A stretch of 32,263 bases of DNA from Gracilariopsis chorda (GCA_003194525.1 NBIV01000455.1:1-32263), one strand, 5' to 3'. Shown: positions 20,137-29,899, numbered from the stretch's first letter. Numbers and translations: made by a program. Notes: generated by a model from the sequence alone, not told the origin.

Positions 20137-21015
20137 CACGCTATCCTCGCCGTACACGACGTGCACCAGCTAAGTGGTGGTACATGGCCGGTAGTGCAAC
20201 GTCACAAATGGATATTACTACCAGTGATGAACTTACTCTGGGCGAAGGACTGTCTGCCACACCACTTGAGCAGAGCCTTGGGAAGAATGCCATTGATGAA
20301 GAACTGACATCTCTGGAGGAGAAGAACACTTGGGAGGAGGATGAATCGCCTGCCTCTCAGCCTCTTCCTACTCATGTCATTTTAAACGTAAAGCGCGATG
20401 CCAAAGGATCGGTTGATATTTTCAAGGCTAGTGTTGTGGCTGGTGGCAATCACCAGACATACGGGCAGAACTACATGGAGACATATGCGCCAGTACTGCC
20501 ATTTAGCCTGGTCCGCATGTTCCTGTACGTCGCACTTTGTTTTCAGATGTATGTGGCTCAAGTAGATGTTAAGACTGCATTTCTCAACGGTGAGCTTAAA
20601 GAAGACATGTGGGTGATGTCGCCGCGTGGTGTTCCTGGTCTGACCACAAAGTGCTATAAGTTACTCAAGGCTATGTATGGTTTGAAACAGGCTCATCTAG
20701 CATGGCACACCAAGTTCAAAGCAGACGTGAAGAGGTTGGGTTTTGAGGAACTACCCAGCGCACCGTGCGTATTCAAGCGAAAGGTTGGAGATGGAATGTA
20801 TGCCTACATACTCGTATATGTGGACGACATTCTGGTGTTCACGCCAACGCTGGAGCAACGGACTACGGTGTTGGAGGAGCTCAAAACACTCTATGACCTC
20901 TGCATTGAGAACCGAATCACTCTTTACATTGGCGTGGAGCTGTCATGGAAGATAGGTACAGCCGGACAACTCCTTGGTGTCAAGCTGGGACAGCCGCTGT
21001 ATATTGAAAGTATAC
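20137..21015 (+). pseudogene. Copia family C pol fragment: linker and reverse transcriptase, first half
   Basis: Begins at RYPRRTRRAPAKWW, the basic motif that also closes the acidic linker of family A, so the integrase is missing. RT motifs: VAGGNHQTYGQ, DVKTAFLNGELKEDMWV, KAMYGLKQAHLAW and YVDDILVF (catalytic Asp pair near 20822-20827). It is related to but clearly distinct from A1. An open frame runs from 20061 to 21086, but its first residues derive from LTR-A4 and its last from LTR-C1, so neither end is native. Reading resumes in phase at 21754 beyond the solo LTR. Confidence 0.9.
21011..21015. repeat. Target-site duplication of solo LTR-C1 (left copy)
   Basis: TATAC, repeated exactly at 21749-21753 on the other side of the LTR. 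Five bases is the usual copia duplication length. Confidence 0.9.
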
Positions 21016-21748
21016 TGTTGCAACGCACGCGGGTTATGAAAACAAAAGGGAAGAAACAACGGGAGGAAGAAGAAACAAGAAAATAAAACAAGGAAGGTTG
21101 TCAGCCTTAGTCGACCAGTTTACTCGACAGCAGGCAAAGCCAATCTACATATACCCTACCGCACACACTTCACCGTCGTCGCAGCAAGCGACGGCGGTGG
21201 TTGCACCATTACACTACACGTTACTCGTGTGTGCAGGTGTACACGAAACGCGCACACAATCTAGAGGGTCACAATTTCAAATAACTAAATCAATCAATGC
21301 CGCAAATCCATTGCCAGTCCCTTGATCTGGAACCAGCTCTAAAAAATCAACAATTACCATCCTTGCACTCCAACCCCTCCGCGCAGCCCGCAAACGCACA
21401 TTGTCCCAAATCCCCCAATACAGCTCCCATTCGCATCTTCGGCATTGCAGCACAACCGTCTACTGCGCGCACACTTGGACCAACCACATTGCTCCACTTG
21501 TGCATATCCGCAATCCAGTACCATACACTCCATAACACTTGTACGGTATACAATGCATATAGCATTTTGCAGTAGCCAATCACATTGCCGTTTCACGTTG
21601 GGTTTGAGCAGAGGCGCATATGCGCTTTTGCAGCGAGGGGCTCCAAAAGTGCCCATCGTCCCCTGAAGGTTTGGTTTTGGACCAAGCTGACACCTTCTGT
21701 GGGGGTTGGCCAGGCACTCGACCACTTGTAGAGTTCAACACTTCAACA
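21016..21748 (-). repeat. Solo LTR-C1 (733 bp) inside family C reverse transcriptase
   Basis: On the minus strand it runs from TGTTGAAGTG (21748) to GTTGCAACA (21016), flanked by a perfect TATAC duplication. It has the same length as LTR-C2 at 22534-23266. It has no internal element sequence, as expected after recombination between two LTRs of a full insertion. The shared U3 module is at about 21548-21635, and a strong GC hairpin lies at 21171-21199. Confidence 0.93.
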
Positions 21749-21753
21749 TATAC

Positions 21754-22539
21754 TTCGACGATTTGGTCTCCAGAACGCTAAGCCAGTACCTAGCCCTATG
21801 GTGGAGTGCTTCTTCACATCTCTAGCAATAGCGGAGGACAGATCACCAATGGATGTGCAGTTGTACCAACAGATTATCGGGTCTCTGCTGTACTTGGCAC
21901 TACGTATTAGGGTGAATATACTTGCTCCAGTTCTCATCCTGGCTCGTTTTCAGAGTCCTCCTACCGCTTGGTGTCACAAAGCTGTGAAGCGTGTGCTCAG
22001 GTACCTGTGTGGAACGCGACAGCATGGGCTATGCTACAGGCCTGTATCGCTAGATCTGCATGGTTTTGTGGACTCTGACTACGCTGGAGATACTACGAGT
22101 CCGAAGTCGATGTCCGGGTATATCGTTAAAACTTGGGTCAGCAAACTGCTGGTATGGTGGTAGAAAACAAGCGTCAGCTGCGCTGTCAACTGGCGAGGCG
22201 GAGTACTATGCTCTGACTTTGGCTGCACAGGAAGTGGTATGGGATGCTCGTGTGCTACGGGAATGCGGCTTCGACATGAAACCTTTGGTTCCTCTACACT
22301 CTGACAGCCAGTGCGCATTGGAGTGGGCTGGTGGAGAAAGGTGTCCTTCTAGTCGTGCTAAGCGCATTGATGTAAAGGTTCACTTTATCCGAGATCTCAT
22401 AAGAGACAATGTGATTAGTGTTCAATACGTCCCAAGTGAGCTGAATGATGCCAATTTACTCACCAAGCCATTGGGACGTATGAATGTTAATGCAATTCTC
22501 AAACGGCTTGGTCTTGGACAGGAACTCGAGGAGTGTTGA
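21754..22539 (+). pseudogene. Copia family C pol fragment: RT end and RNase H
   Basis: Continues the frame from 21015 after the solo LTR and one duplicated TATAC (FGLQNAKP, LYQQIIGSLLYLALR). RNase H motifs: DSDYAGDT, STGEAEYYAL, SDSQCALEWAGGER and AKRIDVKVHFIRDLI. An extra A in the run at 22128-22131 shifts the frame. The final residues QELEEC are encoded by the purine-rich tract and the first bases of LTR-C2; the TGA stop (22537-22539) lies inside the LTR. Confidence 0.9.
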
Positions 22540-22650
22540 AGTGTTGAAGTCTAAAAGTGGTCGAATGCCTGGCCAACCCCCACAGAAGGTCTCAGCTTGG
22601 TCCAAAACCAAACCTTCATGGGACGATGGGCAATTTTGGAGCCCCTCGGT

Positions 22651-22735
22651 CCAGAATCGCATATGCGCCTCTGCTCAAACCCAACGTGAGATGGCAATGT
22701 GATTGGCTACTGCAAAATGCTATATGCATTGTATA
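22651..22735 (+). promoter_or_regulatory. Shared U3 module (LTR-C version)
   Basis: Contains AATCGCATATGCGCC, CAAACCCAACGTGAGA, GATTGGCTACTGCAAAAT and TATATGCATTG, in the same order as in LTR-A and LTR-B. The solo LTR-C1 copy (about 21548-21635, -) is closer to the family A and B form (AAAGCGCATATGCGCC). Confidence 0.7.
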
Positions 22736-23082
22736 CCGTAAAAGTGTGATGGAGTGTATGTTACTGGATTGCGGATATGCACAAGTGGAGCAATATGGTT
22801 GGTCCAAGTGTGCGCGCAGTAGACGGTTGTGCTGCAATGCCGAAGATGCGAATGGGAGCTGTATTGGGTGATTTTGGACAATGTGCGTTTGCGGGCTGCA
22901 CTGAGGGGTTGGAGTGCCAGGATGGAAATTGTTGATTTTTTAGAGCTGGTTCCAGATCAAGGGACTGGCAATGGATTTGCCACATTGATTGATTTAGTTA
23001 TTTGACGTTGTGACCCTCTAGATTGTGCCCGCTTTTCGTGTACACCTGCACACACGAGTAACGTGTAGTGTAATGGTGCAAC

Positions 23083-23112
23083 CACCGCCGTCGCTTGCTG
23101 CGACGACGGTGA
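23083..23112. repeat. Strong inverted repeat in LTR-C (hairpin)
   Basis: CACCGCCGTCGC and GCGACGACGGTG flank a short TTGCT loop, pairing over 12 positions with one wobble. The same hairpin is at 21171-21199 in LTR-C1. It lies just upstream of the TATATG box in element sense. Confidence 0.75.
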
Positions 23113-23266
23113 AGTGTGTGCGGTAGGGTATATGTAGATTGGCTTTGCCTGCTGTCGAGTAAACTGGTCGACTAAGGCTGATTACCTTCCTTGTTTCATT
23201 TTCTTGTTTCTCCTTCCTCTCTTTGTTTCATCCCTTTTGTTTTCATAACCCACGTGCTTTGCGACA

Positions 23267-23990
23267 TGGGGTGTGTCCACTTGAACGGCTACTGCCCTTA
23301 CTTCTGCTCTTCATGCGTTTGCAACTATGAGCAGAACGGCTGAATCAATTTGGCGAGCATTTTATTCGTCTATGAGGGTAGTGGCCGCGTAGTCCCATGT
23401 CAATTCCGAAATGTCCTTTGTCCGAAGTGCCGCAGCCGTTGAATCCAGTGAGCAGTTGGGATGAATAGAGGCTAACAGCATTGGCGCCTTGTGGGATTTG
23501 GGAATGGCAGCATCCTTCCCCATTCGGTCTAGCTGAGAGAATAGGGACGCAAACTGGTCGACATAGTCCGACATATTCTGACCATTATACGACATTCGGA
23601 ATAGCTGGGTCTGTACAGCAATACGTGACACTGTCCTATTAGATGCATACCTCGCATCAAGAAGTTGGAGCATACGCCCAGGGTCATCATCGACGTCTAT
23701 TACCGCACGCAGAGGAGCATCTCCAAGTGCGCATATGATGATTGCGCATCCCTTTTCCCGTTTCGCAAGTACATGGGGAGTGGTCGGCGGAGCGCTTGAG
23801 CCCGACGCGTGCGTCGTGGTAGCACTGTATGACCCCTCCGAGCCTGACATTACGACATTCCAAACTCGTTTGATGCGACATGCAGCTCGGAGACGATGTC
23901 GCCACAACGTATAATCCTCACCACGTTTACCATGGAAGGTGAGATTTTCACACCAGAGGTGGTTTCGGACTCAACTTCGGAGTGAGACAT
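23267..23990 (-). pseudogene. Copia family A gag remnant (copy A2)
   Basis: The gag ATG is at 23990 (MSHSEVESETTSGVKI), after the leader and primer site. A single-base loss near 23936-23942 shifts the frame almost at once. The body is readable at 23907-23362 (LWRHRL-type copia gag start, AVIDVDDDPGRMLQLLDARY, YVDQFASLFSQLDRMGKDA, DISELTWDY). A TAA at 23359-23361 replaces a Tyr codon of A3, and another base is lost near 23338. LTR-C2 cuts the copy at 23266 before the zinc knuckle. Gag would form the particle shell that packages element RNA. Confidence 0.88.
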
Positions 23991-24623
23991 TGTTCCAGAA
24001 GGAGTTCAAATACCAATGTAAATAATACAAATGTAGCAGAGTGAGGGACTCGGTGCTTTGAATCGACGATCAGCTGGGATTAAAGAGAATGATCACGGTA
24101 CAGCCGCTGAATTGTAGCTGATGTCACACTAAGAAAGAGATACTGGAGTGGAGATTTGTCGACACTCAACAGCTCGGATGCCAGCGGAGACCGTGTAAAC
24201 AAGTCTCAACGCTCGTCCAGAGGCGTCTGGTACGCGAATCACAGCCGGAGTTCCGGTCCTCGACGCCCGGAGTATACTCACAAGTGGCTCTGAAGCGCAC
24301 TCGGAAAAGAGAATAAACGATCAAACTTCGTAAAAGCGGGCGCACTGACAGGAGAAACTACCTCCGCTACCCTAAGGGTTGAACCCCTGGACCCTGGATG
24401 CTCTCTCCAGGTGCGAGGTGCGATTTTCTTCGACCTGCCCTACTCCGCGCACTTCACGAGTAGGGTGCTCAATCCGTACAAAACGTCCCAGGAAGGTTAC
24501 TAACAAGCGCGATATGCTTTCACCAGTTAACCCCTGCTGGTCTCTTGCGGGATATCAGCTCGATCTTACGCGCGCACGCAAAAATAAAAGAAGTTAAAAC
24601 GGAGCGACGTCTGCAAATATCGA
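23991..24623 (-). other. A2 5' leader (untranslated)
   Basis: 633 bases between primer site and gag ATG, matching the A3 leader at 27173-27805 throughout. It contains the block shared with family B at 24323-24548, including the CCCTTAGGGT motif (complement near 24370-24380). No convincing gene is present. Confidence 0.75.
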
Positions 24624-24641
24624 CGCTCTGGGCCCATAACC
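24624..24641 (-). other. Primer-binding site of A2: internal initiator tRNA-Met type
   Basis: Read in element sense, GGTTATGGGCCCAGAGCG directly follows the LTR end TCAACA. The first 14 bases are the complement of the conserved eukaryotic initiator tRNA-Met anticodon arm (CTGGGCCCATAACC, recalled from memory), not of the tRNA 3' end. Drosophila copia uses the same kind of internal, half-tRNA primer. Confidence 0.8.
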
Positions 24642-25466
24642 TGTTGATATGAAATGATGTTGATAGATGATGTTGGGTTTCGGCAGATATGAAAAGGAAA
24701 GAAAGAAAGAAAATAAAGAGTGAAGGTTGCCAGGCTTGGGGGCAAGTTTACTTGGTACTGCGACTTCAGAGTCTTATATACCACATCTACTTCGCAGTAC
24801 CACTACAAGAAAACCCTACACAACTAAGTGGGGACACCCAATACTACCAATCATAAACAGACACAACACAATAAGGGTTGCACACACTGATTACAGCTTA
24901 GTACAACCATGCATAACAACATTACAACAAATTACAACCACCCACACCAAGTGAACCAAGCAGCCAACAATGCGCAACAAGTGAACCAGACATGCCAACA
25001 ATGTGCCAGCATGTGACAGCACTGTGTAAAAACTTACTTGCATCATCATGACAATGACAAAGCACAAATACATATGCCACCGCATCCATGTACATAACCT
25101 AGCTGTGTTGCGTGCATGGCATGTGCTTGCTTGCACAAACGGACACATAACACACCTCCGTATACCTGTAAACCACATGTAGTCACACATATTCTTCAGT
25201 ACCATGCCCGTTCACCTTATGCCAAGTGGCCAGTTCCATGCTCATGACCCATACGATGCACAACACTTGTAACCAGTGCATTGCATATGGGTATAGGCAG
25301 TAGCCAATCATATGCCCGTTTCAAGTTGGGTTTGAGAACACAAGCATATGCGCTTTTGCAAAGCAGCTCTCAAAAACAGCCCTCCGTTATATGAAACTTT
25401 GTTTCCAAGTGTTGCACCATGATGTCCAAGGACTACCAGGCACTCGACCAGGTGCTAAAATCAACA
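24642..25466 (-). repeat. LTR-A2, 5' LTR of copy A2 (825 bp)
   Basis: On the minus strand it runs from TGTTGATTTTAGCACC (25466) to CATATCAACA (24642). The TATA box complement is at 24774-24780. The U3 module is at about 25279-25365. The outer flank is A6 integrase sequence. Confidence 0.92.
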
Positions 25467-26330
25467 CCTTCATCGTCATTTGACTGCTCTTCATCCCTCG
25501 AACTGTCCTCGGCAGCATCAACGTTCACTGTTGCAGGGTCAACCATAATGTCTGTTGGTGCCTCAGGGTGGTCAGTGGTACCATTTTCTGAGTTTGACAT
25601 GACGTTCTCAACATCATCAACAGAGAATTCATCCGAACTGATGCTATCACTATCGTTCTCAGAATGATAAGTACTATCTGATGTGCTTTCGTCATCCATA
25701 TAGTTGCTGAGATATGGTGCACCAGGGAACCTAGATTCATCAAAAGTGACAAGACAGGACCTTACTATTCGAGGAATATCGTCGTCATCAGTAACTAGGA
25801 CCTCATAAACACCATGCTCAAGAGTCTGCAAGTACACTCCCTCAACTGCACGAGACTCGAACTTGGTGCCCGGGTTCGTTTTTAATACATATGCGGCACA
25901 TCCAAATACTCTGCCATACTTCAAAGAAGGCCTAGTTGCAGTTACTAGCACATACGGTGTTACGCCACTGGTGGAGTGCAGCACTCTATTGCGAACATAA
26001 ATAACATGTTTTAGTGCATACGACCACAAACATTCTGGAAGATTGGCTTGAATGAGCAAAGCTCGGGCAGCTTCACCCATAGTGCGATTGATGTGCTCTG
26101 CAATAGCATTATGTTCCGGGGTATACGGTGGAGAAAACGATACCTCCTGGAGACCATTCTTGGGATTCTCTTGCAAGGCAATGTACTCTTCTGCATTATC
26201 AGAGTGCAGCTTTCGAATAAGCACATGCTCTCCTCCAAGCTGTTTGAGCTTCTGCCTCACACCCAAGAACACTTGTGCAATCTCAGACATATGCATCATG
26301 AACCCAAGTACTGCATATCGCAAGTGATCA
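25467..26330 (-). pseudogene. Copia family A integrase fragment A6, between two divergent A elements
   Basis: On the minus strand it starts at DHLRYAVLGFMMH, just at the first catalytic Asp region of integrase, and shows KLHSDNAEEY and EHNAIAEHINRTM (second Asp and Glu). It then runs through the integrase C-terminal region and the acidic Ser/Asp linker. The frame is open across the whole fragment. Both ends are cut exactly by family A LTR starts (25466 and 26331), so two A elements inserted into an older A copy. It aligns with 7960-8850 of A5. Confidence 0.9.
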
Positions 26331-27154
26331 TGTTGATGTTAGCACATGGTCGAGTGCGTGGTAGTCCTGGGACATCATGGTGCAGCACTTGGAAACAAAT
26401 TTTCACATAACGGAGGGCTGTTTTTGAGAGCTGCTTTGCAAAAGCGCATATGCGTGTGTTCTCAAACCCAACTTGAAACGGGCCTATGATTGGCTACTGC
26501 ATATACTCATATGCAATGCATTGGTTCAAGTGTTGTGCATCGTATGGGTCATGGGCTTGGAACTGGCCACTTGGCATAAGTTGAATGGAAATGGTACTTA
26601 AGAATATGTGTGGCTACATCTGGTTTACAGGTACATGCAGGTGTTGGATATGTGCAGTTGTGTAAGTAAGCACGTGCCATGCACGCAACACACCTAGGGT
26701 ATGTACATGGATGCGGTGGCATGTGAATTTGTGCTTTGTCATAGTCATGATGATGCAAGTAAGTGTTTACACAGTGCCGTCACATGCTGGCACATTGTTG
26801 GCATGTCTGGTTCACTTGTTGCGCATTGTTGGCTGCTTGGTTCACTTGGTGTAGGTGGTTGTAATGTGTTGTAATGTTGTTATGCATGGTTGTACTAAGC
26901 TGTAATCAGTGTGTGCAACCCTTATTGTGTTGTGTCTGTTTATGATTGGTAGTATTGGGTGTCCCCACTTAGTGGTGTAGGGTTTTCTGTTAGTGGTAGT
27001 GCCAAGTAGATGTGCTATATAAGACTCTGAAGTCGCAGTACCAAGTAAACTCTCCCCCAAGCCTGGCAACCTTCACTCTTTATTTTCTTTCTTTCTTTCT
27101 TTTTCATTTCCGCCGAAGGCCAACATCATCTATCAACATCATTTCATATCAACA
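26331..27154 (+). repeat. LTR-A3, 5' LTR of copy A3 (824 bp)
   Basis: Runs from TGTTGATGTTAGCACATG to CATATCAACA. The U3 module is at about 26431-26520 and TATATAA at 27016-27022. A CTTT-rich stretch lies near 27080-27105. It points away from LTR-A2, so the two promoters are divergent. Confidence 0.93.
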
Positions 27155-27172
27155 GGTTATGGTCCCAGAGCG
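27155..27172 (+). other. Primer-binding site of A3 (one mismatch)
   Basis: GGTTATGGTCCCAGAGCG directly after the LTR. It is identical to the A2 site except G to T at the ninth base, which breaks the run of complementarity to initiator tRNA-Met. Confidence 0.8.
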
Positions 27173-27805
27173 TCGATATTTGCAGACGTCGCTCCGTTTC
27201 AACTTCTTTTATTTTTGCGTGCGCGCGTAAGATCGACCTGATATCCCGCAAGAGACCAGCAGGCATCAACTGGTGAAAGCATATCGCGCTTGTTAGTAAC
27301 CTCCCTGGGACGTTTCGTACGGATTGAGCACCCTACTCTTGAAGTGGGTGGAGTAGGGCAGGTCAAAGAAAATCGCACCTTGCACCTGGAGAGAGCATCC
27401 AGGGTCCAGGGGTTCAACCCTTAGGGTAGCGGAGGTATTTTCTTCTGTCAGTGCGCCCCCTTTTACGAAGTTTCATCTTTTATTCTCTTTTCTGAGTGCG
27501 CTTCACAGCCAATTGTGAGTATACTCCGGGCGTCAAGGACCCAAACTCCGCCTGTGATTCGCGTACCAGACGCGTCTGGACGAGCGTTGAGACTGGTTTA
27601 CATGGTCTCCGCTGGCATCCGAGCTGTTGAGTGTCGACAAATGTCCACTCCAGTATCTCTTTCTTAGTGTGACATCAGCCACAATTCAACGGCTGTACCG
27701 CAATCATTCTCTTCAATCCCAGCTGATCGTCAATTTAAGGCATCGAGTCCCTCACTCTGCTACATTTGTTTTATTTACTTTGGTATTTGAACTCCTTCTG
27801 GAACA
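27173..27805 (+). other. A3 5' leader (untranslated)
   Basis: 633 bases up to the gag ATG at 27806. The block shared with the B4 leader is at 27248-27473, ending in the motif GTCAGTGCGCCC. An open frame at 27627-27848 overlaps the gag start but has no support as a gene. Confidence 0.75.
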
Positions 27806-29085
27806 ATGTCTGACTCTGAAGTTGAGTCCGAAACCACCTCTGGTGTGAAAATCCCACGCTTCCATGGTAAACGTGGTGAAGATTATACGTTATGGAGACA
27901 TCGTCTACGGGCTGCATGTCGCATCAAAGGAGTCTGGAATGTCGTAATGTCAGGCTCGGAGGGGTCATCCAGTGCTACCACGACGCAGATGTCGGTCTCA
28001 AGTGCTCCGCAGACCACTCCCCGTGTACTTGCCAAACGAGAAAAGGCATGTGCAATCATAATATGCGCACTTGGAGATGCCCCTCTGCGTGTGGTTATAG
28101 ACGTCGATGATGACCCTGGGCGTATGCTTCAACTTCTTGATGGGAGGTATGCGTCTAATTGGACAGTGTCACGTATTGCTGTACAGACCCAGCTATTCCG
28201 AATGTCGTATAATGGTCAGAATATGTCAGAATATGTCGACCAGTTTGCGTCCCTATTCTCTCAGCTAGACCGAATGGGGAAGGATGCTGCCATTCCCGAA
28301 TCCCACAAGCCTCTAACAGCCAATGCTGTTGGCCTCTATTGATCCCAACTGCTCACTGGAGTCAACGGCTGCGGCACTTCGGACAAAGGACATCTCGGAA
28401 TTGACATGGGACTATGTAGGCACTACCCTCATAGACGAATATAATGGTCGCCAAGTTGATTCAGCTGGTTCTGCTCATAGTCGCAAACGCATGAAGAGCA
28501 GAAGTAAGGGCAGTAGCCGTTCAAGTGGACACACCACATCGTCAAATGTTTACGAAATTGATGCAAGTACATCAGATCCCAACTCATACGATGACTTCAA
28601 CAGGCGCGCTTATGTTATAGCAGGGAAACATAGTTATCATTGAAGCTTCTGTGACAGAGATGGTCACACGCAGGACCGATGTGACATGAATCCTGACAAT
28701 CCAGACAATCACCTGCCTAAAGCTATCTTGGAGAAACTCAAAAGTAGTTCCAGTCACAAACCCAAGCACTCTGGAAGGTCATCACGAATGGATTCTAAGA
28801 TTGAGATCGCTGCAATGTCTGCTGGAAAGTCAGCAGTGGTGCACCCTGCGTCTACTCTCATAGACACATACGCAGACAGTGGTGCCACATCCCAATTCTT
28901 CAGTTGTGCTTCTGCGTTCGTCCCGAACACATTGGTTGACATAGAACTAAGGACGATTAAGGTCGCTGACAACACTACGGTCTCCGCTACACAAAAAGGG
29001 GATGTAATACTTCCTTTTTCGAAGACTAACCTAAGGTTGACAGATGTACTTCTAGTCCCGGATCTTGGATACAACTTGGTGTCTG
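27806..29085 (+). pseudogene. Copia family A gag and protease remnant (copy A3)
   Basis: Start at MSDSEVESETTSGVKIPRFHGK, a copia gag N-terminus with YTLWRHRLRAACRIKGVWNVV. The frame is clean to about 28305, where some seven extra bases (CTCTAACA region) shift it. It resumes in the overlapping frame from 28323 (DISELTWDY). TGA at 28641-28643 occupies the first Cys of the zinc knuckle; the rest of the knuckle (C..DGHTQDRC) is intact. The protease site DTYADSGATSQFF is at about 28862-28900. At 29085, shortly after LGYNLVSV, LTR-B3 interrupts it. The remaining pol would lie beyond B3, outside the window. Confidence 0.9.
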
Positions 29086-29879
29086 TGTTGATGGTTGAAA
29101 GAAAGTTGAGGGGATGGAAGGGAAGTTAGCCAGCTCTGGCTTCGATTTACTTGGAGGTCCTTCAGGCACATCTTATGTACCACTCTAAACTCGAATTGCG
29201 CGTGAACTCCAACTACAAGTAAAACCTAAACCACTAAGCAGGGACAGTCAATACTACCAATCATCATCTAACATGACATAGCCAGCTCAGCACAACCTCA
29301 TTACATCAACGCACACCAACGCACCAACGTTCCGTAATAATTACGTGCATACACATGACCATGGCAAGGCACAAATTCACGACTCCAACACACGCCAGCA
29401 CATGCCAACACATCACTGTAAGTCAACACGTCACGGTAAGTTGGCACGTAACCTGTGGTTTTAGTGCCATGTCATCAAGTGGCAATGCATCAAGTGGCAA
29501 TGCACACAACACCCACGTCATCAATATACCCATGCATGTGTAAACCTGTTGACAGTGCATGCGCACCTTGCCATTGTACCAACCACTGCTGTACCACTTG
29601 TACCAGCTGTCAACCACTTCACCAGTATCCCCTGCACACAACGTACACTGTGAACACTGTAGTAGCTGGACATGTGGGTGTGTCCAACCGATCCAGTTAT
29701 GCCATACCACTTGTACGCACCACGTTGCATATGTACATTTGCAGTAGCCAATCAGAAGCCAGTTTCACGTTGGGTTCGCGCGCACGCGCATATGCGCTTT
29801 TGCAGAGCTACCCTCTAAAACAGCCCATGCTCCCCGGAACATTTGGTTTTCAGTGACAGCACAGGTACTACTGCCAACA
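29086..29879 (-). repeat. LTR-B3, 3' LTR of copy B3 (794 bp)
   Basis: On the plus strand it runs from TGTTGATGG to CTGCCAACA. It is 15 bp longer than the other B LTRs because of a tandem duplication near 29474-29503 (units CATCAAGTGGCAATG). It shares diagnostic U3 bases with LTR-B1. The left flank GTCTG (29081-29085) is the candidate target-site duplication; its partner would lie beyond the window. Confidence 0.92.
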
Positions 29880-29889
29880 CCCCCCCTCT
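29880..29889 (-). other. Polypurine tract of B3
   Basis: The complement of the tract (CCCCCCCTCT on the plus strand) lies between LTR-B3 and the end of pol, as in B2. Confidence 0.82.
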
Positions 29890-29899
29890 GTCACTGACT

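Larger units (their letters stand above)
22534..23266 (+). repeat. LTR-C2, 3' LTR of family C element (733 bp)
   Basis: Starts TGTTGAAGTG directly after GAACTCGAGGAG and ends TTTGCGACA, a diverged CAACA terminus. The right flank at 23267 is family A gag in minus orientation, so C inserted into A2. It carries the U3 module, a TATATG box near 23129-23134 and a hairpin at 23083-23112. It shares GGTCGA(A/G)TGCCTGG near its 5' end with LTR-A. Confidence 0.92.

Noticed and set aside
20061..21086. A single 341-codon reverse transcriptase gene
   Set aside because: The first 25 or so codons lie in LTR-A4 and the last ones in solo LTR-C1. Only 20137-21015 is pol, so it is a chimera of three insertions.
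24624..24641. A tRNA gene, because of the CTGGGCCCATAACC anticodon-arm match
   Set aside because: Only the anticodon arm matches. There are no acceptor, D or T arms around it, and its position directly after the LTR identifies it as a primer-binding site.
28641..28643. TGA at a zinc-knuckle Cys position, hinting at a code where TGA means Cys (as in Euplotes) or at recoding
   Set aside because: TGA is used as a normal stop at the ends of B and C pol, and A3 carries another frameshift in gag. A single nonsense change from a Cys codon is simpler.
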